Source: Allodiplogaster sudhausi
Lineage: Eukaryota; Nematoda; Chromadorea; Rhabditida; Diplogasteridae
Length of the DNA: 64,000 nt
Assembly (NCBI GenBank): GCA_945643635.1
Contig: CALZFC010000062.1
Span: forward strand, 1,685,001-1,749,000
Direction of reading: 5' to 3'
The notes under the pieces are model-generated. The model ran no database searches. It was not told the origin of the DNA and worked only from the letters and a program-made list of their open reading frames with translations. Numbering within the stretch: the stretch's first letter is position 1; each line of letters begins with the position of its first letter. Below, piece after piece: positions 13,790 through 27,109 of the stretch. Both the position numbers and the translations under genes were made by a program.

Positions 13790-15100
13790 AGGAGATATAG
13801 TAAAGCCTTCTTGCACAAACTCCGCCTCCTCGCCTCTTCATGCCCTATCCTATCCCTCCTTATCAGCGTAGTCCACTGCATTCCCTAATGACTAATTCCC
13901 TTTCGGATTCACTGCGGCTTTGTCCCAGAAGGCTGGGGAGGAATAATGGACAGACGGCAAATTTGCCTATATTTGCACATGTACCTGTATCTCCTCCGTC
14001 CCACATAATATGCTGACATGCCAGTATCCCTCTTGCCATCTCTCTCTTTCTCTCTCTCTCTCTCTCTGTCTGTCTGTCTGTCTCTCTCTGTCTGTCTCTC
14101 TTCCTCGTGCCATCTCTCTCTTTCTTCCTGAAATAGCCGCAGCATGTTCCTCTCATGCCCTGCATACCTCCCATCTCATGAAGTGGACTGCCATCAGATC
14201 GAGGATCATCCCACCTACTCTGGTGAATCTGAATCCAATTTTTTCTCGTTCGTCGCAGTCGATTATGCTTCTCTCAATGAGCCTTAAATACCGGCGTCTG
14301 CGTAGTCATTCCTAAATGAAAAGCGCCGGATTGTGGAGAGCAACTCAAATGCTGTCGTACGGCGTCAGTGAAGAAAATGGGCGAGAGAGACATAGAGAGG
14401 TGGGAAGGAGAGTGAGCGTGAGAGAGAGAGGAAGAGAGAGGCGAAGACAAAGATGGAGAGAGAGTGTACGAGAGGAAGTGAAAGGAAAAGAGAGAGAGAG
14501 GGAGAGAGAGTGAGAAAGAAGTGTGCCCAGATTAACCTTCATTCGAGCCTATGTACCCATATATGCATATACTGTAAGACTCAGTGATGTTCCAAGGCAA
14601 GCAGAAGCAGCACTTCCCGAGTATTTCTCTATTCTCTTTATAGATAAGTTCTTGCAGCATTCGCATTTTAAGTGATTCGTCTGCGAGTCCGCCTTTTATT
14701 CTCGAATCTTTCGCCTTTCTATGAAAAGTTTCTATGTCGCGCCAGTCATTTATTTATTTCGTTCTCCGAAATTACCCACTTTATTCAATTTCATTATTCT
14801 TCCGCGTCGCGCATATTGTCATCGATCATCAAACGATCAATCCTGCTTTCAGCTTTCCTCATTTTATATTTCGCCGTTCTCTCGGGCGAACATCTTCAGC
14901 TTGAAAGAAGCTTTCTTCTCATTGTCATTCGATCGTTCTCGAGCGTCTTCAAACAACCGCAGCCGTCCCACACAGGTCAGGCCTTTAAACAGCGGTATTC
15001 AATTTTTAAAAAATGTAAATTAATATTGCATTACTAATTTTAAAGAACAAGGTGAAATTTATTTTTAAAATTTTTTTAACTAAACATATAATCAGCAGTA

Positions 15101-15140
15101 ATTTCTAGATTTCGGCGCCGACCATCGAGAGAGAGAGAGA
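15101..15140 (+). promoter_or_regulatory. probable spliced-leader acceptor and 5' UTR of fozi-1
   Basis: The sequence atttctag ends at 15108, 32 bases before the first ATG of fozi-1, and is preceded by AT-rich DNA. This fits a nematode trans-splice acceptor. An ordinary 3' splice site of an upstream noncoding exon would look the same. Confidence 0.5.
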
Positions 15141-16778
15141 ATGATGGTGGCTTCTGGCGCCGTCGCTGCGGACGCCGCGGCAACGACCGCCATGGACACG
15201 AGCGCGAGTCCGACGAATGCGTAACCTTTTTTTAAATTAAATTTTTCTTACAAAATATAAAATTTTCATTGAATTACTGTGGTTAATCTTTATAAAATTC
15301 TTAATAACTTTTGTAAATGACTAACTATTTAATTTTAAAAAAAAGAGAAGCATCCACAAATAGCACTTCTTTTTTTCCATCTGCAAGTAGTCTGAGCCTT
15401 TGCGGAGAAACGGTAGGTAATCAACGGTGATGAAAGGTCGCCAGTTATCGGGTGCGGGCGATTAGGCATTAGGCGAATTAGTAAGAAGAAGCTTCCTGTG
15501 GTTGCCACTTTTAGGCAGGTTAAGCCGGCGAGAGAATAATTGGCCCTCTTGGTCGCGGATCAGATTTCGCTCGCCGAACTTTCTTTCCATGGTCATCTTC
15601 GCAGGAAGTCGCCTTATCTTCTCATCCCCATCTTTTTATCCAAATCGTTTGCACCTTCACATGATCTTGTCTGTGTTTTTACCCTCTCGCGCTCTCTCTT
15701 TATTTATTTCTCTCTTTCTATCACTCTCTCTCTCTATCACTCTTTCTTGCTCACTTTCGCTATCGCTCTACCTCTATTTCTCTCTCTCTCTCTCTCTCTC
15801 ATTCGCTCTCTCTTTAGTTCGCTACTTTCACACGAAACTAATCGTAAGTAAGCGGAGCGCATCTACTCACAGTATTCTGATGATAGTCTAGCTCTTTGGA
15901 TCTAAGGTTGCCGGATTTGTCTACCAATCGTTCTTCCTCCCTAATTACTGTAATGGTACAAAAAGGTTGGTAAAGGTCGCAACATCAATTAAATATACAT
16001 AGAAGTATTCTTAGTATATCCCCACTATAATCATGCTCATCAATTTTTTGGGATAAAAGAAAATGTTTCATGAGTCTAACAGAATTAGATAGGCATGAAA
16101 GTGATCCAGTTAAAGGAGCACGAAACTCTACCATAATCTTTTCATTTTTCTTGACCATAGCAGTCGCGTCTCTCTCGCATGAGTCATTCAAAAAGCCACG
16201 AACTGAATTTGAGCTTTGGCTCATTTAATATATGCTACAATCCAATTAATGCGGTTCATTCCTTTCAGCTCCGCGTCATCCGAGCCCGTGAGCAGCGGAG
16301 TCGCCACGAATGTGGGCGCCGGTGGACTGCTTGGCGGCCTCTCCACTGCCGACCTTTCCTCCCTTCTCGCTGCCGCTACAACTCAAGCCGCGCTGAAGCA
16401 AAGCCTCTTCAAACAGGTTCGTCGTGTCGGGACTAAGAGCAGGGATACGGTAACACTCTTAATGAGACGAGGACCTCTATTTTTCATATACGGTTGATTT
16501 TGTAAGCCGAAGTAAAGATGGACATGAGATATACATCAGAATCGCCCGAATCGCCCGAAACGATAAAGCTGCTTAAGCACCTCGATCATCTATCGGATCT
16601 TATGGATTACTTATTCCGGCAAAGAAAAAAAAGCAAAGGCCGAATGTTCGGATGTGTATTTCGGTGTTGTCTCGGGTCCATTACTCACTGGGTGTAAATT
16701 ATATAAATTATAAGAAGGGAATATCTCATGAGAGCGCATTGCTACCAGAGAGTGAGATAGAAAGTGTAAGAGCGACAA

Positions 16779-16815
<37 letters not shown>

Positions 16816-19214
16816 AAGCAAACATCTAGGTGAAATAATTTTCATACATAAGTAGAAAAGTGAGACTCAAATTGAGATGCCGCATCGCTCAGACGGATTT
16901 CTGCTCTATTCCTGCACGAATTGATTGCCCAACCATGCACTCTAGAAACTCGATGTTTCATTGCTTTTGCTTCGAGTATTTACATGAGTCTAACTAACCT
17001 TTCTGTAATTCGAGAATGATCCGACTGACCTCTATTCGAAATTGTGGTTTGCTTTACGTGCTACTTTAATGCATAGACACGTCGGAAGTCTCTGCCTTCC
17101 TCCATTTTAATGGTTATTCCCTTGAATTTTCCCCAAACTAAAATTTTTTTAAAGGCTTTTGAAATATAGTTTTTTTAGGAGATTTGTCTAACGAAAGTAC
17201 ATGAACTCCGGCCTTGCCCTGGCCTCATATTGCCTAAACGCTATTTTGATAGTTGCAAAGCGGAAAGCCGCGCACAGATCACAGCTCTTGCGGGTGGTTC
17301 AAAACAGAAAAGCGTGCGGCATCGGCGTAAGCACACTCTCTCTTCTGATTGGAATAAATGCACCGATGACGACGTTGTTGTTGCTCAAAAGGAATAAGAT
17401 GCCATGCGTGTTTTCCTGTTTATCTGCTGCCCAAAAAAATATTTCCGGGGTATAAAGCTGCCATCCCCCCTCCTCCTCCTCCTCTACGGAATTATCCGTG
17501 GTGGTCGGAAATTCCCTAAATGCCTTTGGGGCCAGGCCGTACGGGATTACGGCGTTGTGGGGGAGGCAGAAGATGTTCGCTTTTTGGAGCATAAGGTAAA
17601 CATCAGAGGCTAACATGTACACCTTTGGCAATGATTAAAAAGAGGGAAATGAGTGCTATCTAAATGTCTGATCAAGCTAGACATTTGCGCCAATGAGAAG
17701 CTTAAGCGGCATAAGTTGTTGTGAAAGCATGAGAATGTGTCCATGTCGTGCTAATGGCCAAGAGGAAGCTCGAATTTGCATGAGGACATTTAACCTTGAC
17801 GAAGGTAAAGCGAGAGAGAGACAGAGAGAGAGAGAGACAGAGAGAGATAGAGAGTGAGAAAGAGACATTGCGAGAGTGAGAGAAAGAGATACAACTATTC
17901 AATTCAGAGAGAAAAAGACTGAGAGAGAGATGGCCAGACAGATTCAAGACGGCTATGGCTTTAAAGGTTGCAAATTTTTGATAAATATCCGTAGCGAACG
18001 TCAGCGATAAGTGCGCATGGACGTGAAACCAACTTCTGAAAAGAAGAAGGGCAAAGTCGAAAAAGGGGCTGAGTTGGGAGGGGGTCTCATGCACACATTC
18101 TCTTGTCTTTCTCTATCTGGGCCGCAAGACGCATAAGCTAGTTCGAGCGTCATTTTCCTCTAATTTTTCTGTTCTTGTTTCACGACGTGTTAGCCCTCTC
18201 CTTATCACATCATTATTACACGACGATTATCATATTCTGCCATCCTAATCCCGTTCACGCACCCGACATTTTTCTGGAATTTCCCCCGTCTGTCTCCATG
18301 CGCATCTCGTGTTCCGGGGTCTTTGCTATATTTAAACTGCCAGATTTAGGCGCATAAAATGGAAGAGAAAAAAAGAGAAGCCAAACTAAGAAAAAAAAAG
18401 CTAAACTGACCCGAAAAAAGCAAAGAACATCTCGCAAAGTTGCAAGGATGAGAGATAGAGAAGAAGAGAGAAAGAGAGAGATAGAGAAAGATAGAGAAAG
18501 ATAGAAGGAGACAGATATAGAGATTTGGAGAGAGTGAAAGACAGATGAAAAGACGCAGACGTGTTGAGCTCAAATGTTGATTCAAAAAAGGAAGCGAGCC
18601 CTATCTGGTTACGCACTTGTGGCTCTTTTTCTCGTGTTGGGCGTGTTCATTGCAGAAAGCTCGCATCAACGGCTACCGTATGCGAGAGAGAGAGAGAGAG
18701 TGAGAGAGAGAGAGATTGGAAGATAGAGAGAGAGAGAGATAAAGTGAGAGAGAAAGAGCAGTGGTGATAACGCCCCTTCCTCAGGACATGAGCTATGCTG
18801 TCCATCTTCCTCCTGCTCCTCCTCCCCATCACCACCTCCTCCCCTTCATGGGTATGGCCGCGGATCCTAGCGTGATTCTGGCGCTTTCGCAGTTTCTCTC
18901 TGCGCAGCAACAGAATGTTGCCGCCGCTACGGCCCAGGTTGGATTGATAAGAATATTAATTATTATTATTCCTAATTATAAATGAAATAGCGGACCCAAT
19001 GATTGAGCGATTTAATCCAATAAAAATACACTTATTTTTATTAAGGCACAGGCAGCCGCAGCCGCGACGGCGACAGCTTCGGCGCCAAGCGGCGGTGGCC
19101 CCATTCGTGGCGCCTCTTCTAGCGCCTCCTCCGCAACTGCGCTCGCCAATCAGCCGCAGGCTGCCAGCGGGCACGCCGAGAGGAAAAGGGTAAAAAAACC
19201 TCCTTCCTTCTCTC

Positions 19215-19251
<37 letters not shown>

Positions 19252-21911
19252 TTCCTATCTTTCCAGCCGTATCCCTGCTCCTTCCAATTCTGCGTTCTCT
19301 GCCAAAAGGACGTGCACTCCTCTAAACTGCCGTGCCACATTCGCCAGTGCCACGTAGCGAAGCCAATGTTCCAGGCGAGTTGAAATGTCGATTAAATACA
19401 AATTCGATCACAAATTTATCGTTCAATCAATAAGTTAAATCGATAAGTGAAGGATAAACTTTTCGGGTTAAAGAAAGAATAAAATTCCTTCAGTGTCCGG
19501 CTTGCGATTTCACTTCGACTTACTCGAAGAACAATGTGAAAAGTCACATGGTCTCCCTGCATGGTCTAGCGGTCAGTGTTCATTTTTTTCCATTATATTT
19601 TGAACTTTTTTCTCTGTCATAAATTCTTTATAATTATTTAGATGCTCATTTTGTGTTATATCTTTCCGCTAATTGAATAACGACAAAAATATTGAATACA
19701 AGTCTTTGTTCAGGGCGATCCAATCTCGTACATGGATCAGTACGCATCGCAAGTCGAAGAATTCATGAAGATTTGCTTCCCAAACGGTTTGCACTCTTGA
19801 ATTATGAGCTGTAAATGTGTGTGATATTTTACTTTGCTTTTTTTTTTTAATATAAACTTTTAACGTTCGTTAATGAGCACAAGTGGTGCAACTTATTCTT
19901 GTTCCGCCTTTTTTTCTCTTCCGGTCTTTCTTTGTCTCTCTCCCTCTTTCTCATTCCCTTTTCTCTCTCTCTCTCTCTTTCTCTCTATCTCTTTTCCCTC
20001 TCTCTTTCTCTCTATCTCTTTTCCCTCTCTCTTACTCTATACTGATGCAAAGGCCAGAGTCAATTACCATGTGAAGCCTTGGTGCAGATGGATTTATCTC
20101 TTCAAATGCTTTTATGCGAGGATTCTAGGAAGGTTATTGATAGCGATGATTGTAAAGTGCAGAAAAAGTGTGAATGATATTGTGGAACAAAAAAAAATCC
20201 TTTTCATGTTTCACTTGAAGCTGACAAATCAGAAAAAGGCGATTTGAGATTACCTACCATTAGATAGGAAAGTTGTAATGGCTTAGGAATTAGGAAGCCA
20301 ATGCCGTAATCTTCTAGCCAGCCGTAAAGGATGCCTGGAACATCATGAAAAAGAAAAAAGAAAATAGGTGTTTGAATGAACGCTCTCGAATTGCACTCCT
20401 CTGGCGACATTCAGCAATCCTCGGAGACATTCCAAAGATGTGTATGGCATGGCCTTATTAACCTGTTCCGAAGAAGCAGCAACTCCCATTCCATCCCTCG
20501 CAGACTCGCATTCACTTATCTTCTGTCGTAAGGGGCTATTGAAAGATGAGATAGCTTCTGGCTAGAATCTCTTCGCTTCGTCTGCTGGCCAGAAATACAT
20601 TGATAGGCTGGACAAGCAGTATGATACGCTTGCAGGCACTGAGACATTTCTCACGTCGCTAGACCAGAGAGAGAGAAAGAGAGAGAGAGAGAGAGTGGGG
20701 GGAGAGAGAAAGAGAGAAAGAGGATGCCGAGAAAGGCAGAGAAAAAGAGAAGAGGGAGAGGGCAGAGGCTGAAAAAAGCAGTGTCTGCCAATACAGCTTA
20801 TCTCGCTTTCCAGTATCATCATGAAGCGCATAGTATTTCAGTTTATTTTCAAAGAATGAATTAATCGTATTTGGTTTTTGGAAAAGAAGCTTAAGTATGC
20901 GCATACACTGTCTAGACATCTCGCGGAGCCGTAGTAGTGTTGCCTTTTGAAGCAGGAAAATACCGCGTTTCCGCTAATTGAAGCGCCCTCCCGATAGCTG
21001 CGTCCTTTCTACATCGAAAATGAAAATAGTAGCACACATCTAAAAAAAAAGCCCCTCTTCGAAGGGGCATACGAAGAAAAATACATAGAAATGCCGGCAC
21101 ATTAATTTTATCAACAACCCTTCTTAGAATGGAAAAGGTATCGAAACGATTTAAAGAAGGCTGCTTAAGTTTAAAGGATGACTTTTTCCTTCTAATTCAT
21201 TTCGTTTTGTTCCGCTGATTAGGTAAGTTTTGGGGAAAGACACTGAAGAACACGTGTAGTCTGTTCATGTTCTTTTAAACACTCCCACCTCCTAAAATAC
21301 GATGCATTTTTTTCTGATTGATGTTTGGCGCGTCAAAATGCTTCTTCTCTAATTCAGCTTTATTGAACAGGCGAAGGCTGGCAGCAGTGTGGGTGTAGAA
21401 TGCAATAGCTGTAACATTTGCTAATTGCCAGGGTGCTTGAGCTACACATGTACAAGTGTATCAGCAGTAGCTCGTTTCCCCGTGGTGCAATTTAACAAAT
21501 GCCACTTTTCTGCTCTTCTCTTCCCTCTGTCTCTTTCCCTCCTTCTGTGACTCTCAATCTCTTCCAGAAGACGTCTTCTTGTTTTTGAAAGTTTGGCATG
21601 TGGCCAAAAGATTAGCATTTAAATCCTCGCGCATATTTGTCGAGGCGAAAGCGTTGAAATGTGCACACAACATCAGCTTGTCCGGTGATGAGAGCGAGAG
21701 TAATCTTGCAAGTTAGTCCGATCAGTGGACATTTCCTTCTCTTGCAACTGCAAAGTGAGAAATTGTAAGGAGGCAAGGAAATCACGCGACAAAAATGATC
21801 ACAAAAACAATGATTTTAGTGCGCGGACGCGGCCGCCCAATGCACGGCCGGCACTCGCCGACGTCGCCTTCATCGCCACCCAATGCGAACGCTGGACGGA
21901 GAGCGAGCCAG

Positions 21912-21950
<39 letters not shown>

Positions 21951-22336
21951 GGAGAGAGGGAAAGTGAGAGGCAGAGAAAGAGAGAGAGAGAGAGAGGGAA
22001 AGTGAGAGGCAGAGAAAGAGAGAGAGAGAGAGAGAGAGACAGGAAGGAGAAAGCGGGAGAAAGAATTAATGATTGGACATATGGACAGAGTAGGAAATGG
22101 AAACAAATAATGATGCAAGCTAGTAGAATTATTAATAAAATTCAGTATGATTTGATTTCCATTTTAATAAGTTAAAAATGGTATAACTGTACAGGGAGGT
22201 ACTATCGCGGCCGCTTTCCGACGCCCGTCGATGGAGCCGCCGTCCGCCACGCAGCAGCTGCTCGCCGCCGCCATCCAGCAGCATGCCGCGCGCTCCCACG
22301 CCGACGCTGCCGCCGCGCACTTTTATGGGTATGCGA

Positions 22337-22394
<58 letters not shown>

Positions 22395-25300
22395 CAAGCT
22401 CATTAAAGTATAATAATAATAACAGTAATAAATAAACAATAATAAAACAATAAAATTATTATTGTTGTTGTTATTGTTATTACTATTATTATTTAATAAT
22501 AATAGTAATAATAATACCTAACTGCCAACCTTTGAGCCTCTCGCCGCTCGTGTTCAGTCAGCAGCACGCTGCGGCACTCACCGTGGCTGCCGCGCAGCAG
22601 CAGAGGAGTCCGATTTGTCACAACAACAACAACAATGGCGACATCAAGCCGACTTCAATGACGTCATCCACCTCAGCCGCCGCCTTCCAAGGCTCCGCCA
22701 CGCAACTCCTCCATTGCAAGGTAGCCGCAGTAGAAGGCGTCCACTCAAGTCGAGGAGCCCCTTGCAAGGTTCGCTGTGAATAGAAGCGCCCTTGCCAGGG
22801 GTCACCATGCAAAAGAAGAGCCTACCTTTGATTTTTAGCAGGCCTCAATAAAGAAGAAAGCTTTACACAATTCATCCAACAACAATAAAGGAAACTCACA
22901 GTAATCTATCTTAATTTTTATGAGCATTAGCATTGAACACATGCCCACTCGCCCTTGTGTCCCAGGCAAAAGGCGCGAATTCGAAATGAGTTTGTGGCGT
23001 CACTAATAATAGCAGATTAAAAAAGAGGTATTGTTGTAGACAAGAGAATTTTTGTTGTCAGCTCGAGCCGCCCGAGTCAGCAGCCAGCAAGGAAGGCAGC
23101 GGGCATCTCGAGCGGAACTCGCCGCATCACGGTAACTCAGGTTTGTCGCGAGTTTAATACATTTTTGGCTTATTTTACTTTATAAAAAAATAAAAGAAAA
23201 AGTCATAATATATTTTGCTCCTTTAAAATGTCGTAATTTACCATTTCAGCAAATGCACCGCCTCTCCATCGACTTGCACACGTTATGGAGCCCAGGTTTG
23301 TTTCGTTAGGTTTGTTTCGTTCAAAAGAATAAGAGGAAAAGATTTTTTTTGGGACATGCCTGTACAAATCGAATGATGCATTTGTACTTAAAGATGCTGT
23401 CCATGGAGCTTAAAATATACAGCACTTTGCTTTCTGCGTCTTTCGTGTTTGCATATTCTTGTCTTGAGGATTACGGTAGTTTTTAAGGGCCCATGGACAG
23501 CTTTTTTGAATTTTATTAATTTATCATAATTTAAAATTTGTGTAAGTCACGCGAATTTTTTTAATAAATCAAATGCGAAAGCGGGAATTTAAAATAGGTA
23601 TTTATTTTAATTCTTCCCTTTCAGATACATTGAGCAAACGTGCTCGCTGAGTCTCCTCGCCGATGATGACCTCCCAGGCACCGTCTTCGCTTCCTTTGCT
23701 TCTCCTGTCTCAGCGCTTGCTGAGGTGAGCGAGAGAGTGAGAGAACGAGGGAGCGAGAGAGAGAATGAGGACCAGATTACGAGAGATAAGAGAAGCTCCT
23801 ATGAAAACAAACGGCATTATTACTTCCTCGCTCTGACACATATCTAATGATGTAAAATATTTAATATGCGTAATAGATTGATAGTTGATTGGCACAGAAG
23901 ATCGCGTCCCCTTCGGTGGACGGGTTGCTCTCCCCGCCCTGCTCTTCCCCCCGCTCGCTGCTCTCCCCCGCGCAATCGGACGCCGTGGCCGAGCTGCGCA
24001 ACGACGACGGATTCAGACTCTTCGACGTTCTCTACGCTCTCCATCGGTTAGGGATAGAGAAGAGAAAGTGGGATAGAGAGGGAAGGGGAAATAGAGAAAG
24101 AGAGAGAGAGGGAAATAGACTGAGATGGAAAGAGATGCTCGAAAGTGCACTTCCAGAATAGCGCGAATTCAAAGGAGTATTTTAGCCTGGACCCCTCGAT
24201 CATGTCACCCTCTCGTCTCGCACGCATCGCAGCCATCGCGCCGTCCTGCGTGGACGCCCGCGCCCTCGCCGAGCAGCAGCAGGCACAGGCAGCACAGGAG
24301 GAACACGCGGCACTCGGAGACGAGGAACAGCTCATCATACAGGTAGAGGGAGAGAGAGAGGGGGGAGAGAGGGGAAGAGAGGGGGGGGGGCGAGGGGAGG
24401 GGCGAGAGAGGGGGGGGGGGGGGAGAGAGAGAGTGAGGGAGGGAGAGGGTGGGGGGGGGGGGGAGAGAGAAAGAGAAATCTCTGGAAGACCTAGAACATG
24501 ATTGATCCTTCTAGTTGTCCACTGTCGAACGACTCCAGGAGAAGCTCGCCGTCCTTCAGCACATGACGACCTACAAGGCGAACGTCGAAGACATTATTCA
24601 GGTATTTTTAGTGGGAAAATAGGCGACTTTTCCTAAAAAGAAAAAGCTGACAGTGCTCTTCGATCTTTTTTGTTCAATCTGAGAAAGTGTGCTAACCTGG
24701 ACAGGCTTGATGTGGTCTTTGGCATTAGGTGAAGAAAATTCAACAGTATTTCATCTTACTAATGTACACGGAGAATTACCTTCTTATTTGGTTTAATATT
24801 TGAAAGGAGTAAAATGTCCCTCCGATTCCAGCGACTGTCGCTGTTCACGTGCGCTGCGCGTGCGTTGCGTGCCTCGTCCGACTTCTCTGCCCTCGTTCAG
24901 CTGGTGCTCGCAGTCGTCAACTGTCTGAATGGAGACCGCGAGGCCGCGCTCATCCGCGGCTACCGCGTCTCCGACATTGCAAAAGTCCATTCTTTTCTCA
25001 GTCCCTACCGTATTCTGTCTAATTGAAGCGCCCGAGGGGCCTATCTCTGAAATTGAAAAGCACGGTTGGGGGATGAGGGGAGTTGTAGGGGTTCTTTTAA
25101 TCCCCTGTTCTTCAAGTTGAGCGACGTGCGCCTCAAGGACGGCCGGCCGCTGCTTGCACTCCTCGCGCGTTGCGTACGCGTCGCGTGCCCGATGCTCGAG
25201 ACGGCCCTCTTCAGCTTTGTCGAGCTGCTCGCCCCTCTTGAACACGGTAGACGCGTCTTCTTCTTTTTAGCTTTCCTCTTTGTCTCGATTCCAAAAAGGG

Positions 25301-27109
25301 GAATCTATCATTAGCAAAGGAATAAAGGGGCCTAAAAACGCACGCTTGAATTCGCGCCCTTTGCCTGACACAAGTTCACAAGTTCGAGAATGCATGTGAT
25401 TGGTGGAGACGCCGAGTGCTCCTGTGCTATGCGATAAGGGGACCAATTCAAGTGTGATTGTTGACTCCTTTAAAGAAGAAAAGTAATGAATGTACTTTGT
25501 TTCCCTTCTTCTCTATTTAATGTTCTCCTCCGCAGAATCCTTCGGAGTGCTCGTCCGCCGTGCCCACCAGCTGGCGGAGGGCAACGCGCGTGCCGCCCGC
25601 GAGGCTCGCGCCATGGCTGCCGCCAGCGGCGCGCCCGTCGACTTCCTCGCCGCCGCAGCCGCTCCGCTCCACTTTCTGCAAGAGCAGCTCGCCGCCGGAA
25701 TGGTTCCTTCGGTTTTGAAGTAGTTTTGCAAAAAAAAAAACCCAATTGATATCATTATAATCTAAAAAAAAATCTCTAACATTACACCAAACAATCTTAA
25801 TCATGCGTTTAATTAGCAAGCGGGAAAAGTCTACCTTCCACTTCATAAAATCCTAGGTATTTGCTTGACGTTATCGGTCTGCCTCCCGCCTCCATACATA
25901 TGCATGTATATAAATAAACATTGATATATAATCTCTAAACGTGTGCTAATTTGTGCGTGTCTTGCAGCGGACGCTCTTATTCCTCACTCTTTTATGCTGG
26001 AAACTTTCATGTTCCATACACATTGAGGTAAAGAAGCTTAGCAGAGATGTATGGGACGGATAGAATTTCATCTTTCGAATTTGACGACCATGAAAGATTC
26101 AACAACACGTGGTTCTAGCTGATTTTTATGATCTACGGCTTCTGTTGCCACATCATTATTCTGGGAATTCTTAGACATCTGGCAAAGTAAGAGGGGCCAC
26201 ACTTTCTGCCGTAGTATTTTTGACATTTATCTTCATTCTAGCAAATTCTCCATCCACCGAAATCTCCTCTCTTCATTCATCATATTTTTTAAGCATGAGA
26301 CACACGCTTTCTCTATCTTAGTCTCTCTCTCCTTCGCTCTTCTCCCTCTCTCTTTCTCCGTCTCTCTCTTTCCGTTTCTCTCGCTCTTTCTCTCTCTCTC
26401 CTTCTCTACTAAAATCCTTGCCAACTCACCTTGAGTGGGTTGGCAAAGCTCATTAGTTAGCATTAGATTGAAGCAGGCGTTTTCATTTACATTCTTTTTA
26501 TCCTCTTTGGCTTATCCATCCGCATTTGAAGCAGATCAGAGGACTTCTCAGGGATGAAGAATCTCTCAATTGCGTTTTCAGCCATTCCTTCTCCTCTCAA
26601 ACACATCCAAACTATTTCTGGCCAGCAAAGAAAATTTTTTTGGCACGTACAGCGAATATGGAAGGGAATGAAGTTTCAATATTCCGTTAAATTGGCATAT
26701 ATACACATGTATGTATGTATATACATAATAATAAGCTGATTGTATTTTAACAGAATTACTATAATATTTTATAATATTATATGCAAAATATTTGTTCGAC
26801 AAAAAATTAAAATTTTAACAATATTTGTAAAATAATAAAAAATAACTTTTCTAGGAGCTCCTGTCCTCTGTCCTCGACTTCTTCGGAGAGCCGCGCCGCT
26901 CTCCTGCCGATGCCTTCGTGCCCGAGGCCTTCTTCGCCCGCCTCCTCGCATTCTGCCGTGCTCTTCGCAGCGAGTTCGACGCGGGTTCGGCACCGACGGC
27001 AGCCAGCTCCGCCCCCTCCACCACCACGCACCACGCAACCGCCACTCCTCCCTCTCGTGACGCGTCGCCGACTCCGAACACAGTCGACGTCGAGCAGAGG
27101 GACGACTGA
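15141..27109 (+). CDS. fozi-1: FOZI-1: C2H2 zinc-finger and FH2-domain nuclear regulator
   Basis: A model of 20 exons whose phases all close, giving about 831 aa. Exons: 15141-15220, 16269-16416, 18785-18937, 19046-19189, 19267-19374, 19494-19571, 19714-19786, 21820-21911, 22195-22328, 22558-22720, 23062-23140, 23250-23295, 23625-23724, 23898-24046, 24186-24342, 24515-24601, 24832-24984, 25117-25246, 25536-25702, 26855-27109. Order: Ala/Ser-rich N-terminus, two C2H2 fingers (about residues 182-203 and 212-234), a basic VRGRGRP patch, a Gln/Ala/His-rich linker, then an FH2 domain (about 495-775) ending near LDFFGEP. No proline-rich FH1 is seen. In C. elegans FOZI-1 is a transcriptional regulator of neuron left-right fate and mesoderm fate, and its FH2 is described as lacking actin nucleation. 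Intron 5 is GC-AG. Several introns start with GA repeats. Ortholog assignment rests on this rare domain pair; small terminal exons could differ. Confidence 0.9.
16100..16235. repeat. dispersed repeat copy in fozi-1 intron 1
   Basis: About 80 bases, starting at taaaggagcacgaaactct and running through gtcgcgtctctct, match a segment at 46197-46275 in an intron of the acyl-CoA synthetase gene. Both copies have aaaggagc at one side and an inverted ggctc-tttaa-like motif at the other, so this may be a small non-autonomous DNA transposon. Confidence 0.45.
19200..19266 (+). repeat. CT microsatellite forming a polypyrimidine tract
   Basis: A (CT)n run fills most of fozi-1 intron 4 and leads directly into ctatctttccag, the acceptor of the exon encoding the first zinc finger. 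The repeat therefore doubles as the pyrimidine tract of a real splice site. Confidence 0.8.
22334..22392 (+). repeat. (GA)n microsatellite directly after a splice donor
   Basis: Almost 60 bases of GA repeat begin six bases after the donor of fozi-1 exon 9 (GG|gtatgcgaga). The same arrangement follows exon 8 (CAG|gtgagggaga), exon 13 and exon 15. Confidence 0.85.
24343..24475 (+). repeat. G-run-rich intron segment
   Basis: Most of fozi-1 intron 15 is purine only, with several runs of 8 to 13 consecutive G separated by GA or GAG. Four or more long G runs within about 110 bases on the sense strand make this a strong G-quadruplex candidate. Confidence 0.8.

Larger units (their letters stand above)
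1..15100. other. gene-poor stretch upstream of fozi-1, dense in GA/CT microsatellites
   Basis: I find no exon chain with matching splice sites and protein-like sequence here. The long frames are made of Ser-Leu-Phe or Arg-Glu runs, because (CT)n or (GA)n is open in several frames. Tracts recur every 200-600 bases and alternate in strand: CT-rich near 1375-1480, 1970-2150, 3565-3655, 7530-7650, 10660-10840 and 12750-12980; GA-rich near 3905-4255, 7360-7450, 8600-8715, 10350-10490, 13660-13800 and 14380-14515. A run of 15 G lies at about 12215-12229. The stretch may hold regulatory DNA of fozi-1, but nothing specific can be shown. Confidence 0.6.

Noticed and set aside
1293..14513. Many open frames of 60-170 codons rich in Ser, Leu and Phe or Arg and Glu
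   Set aside because: They lie over (CT)n or (GA)n tracts, are open in two or three frames on both strands, and have no splice or domain support.
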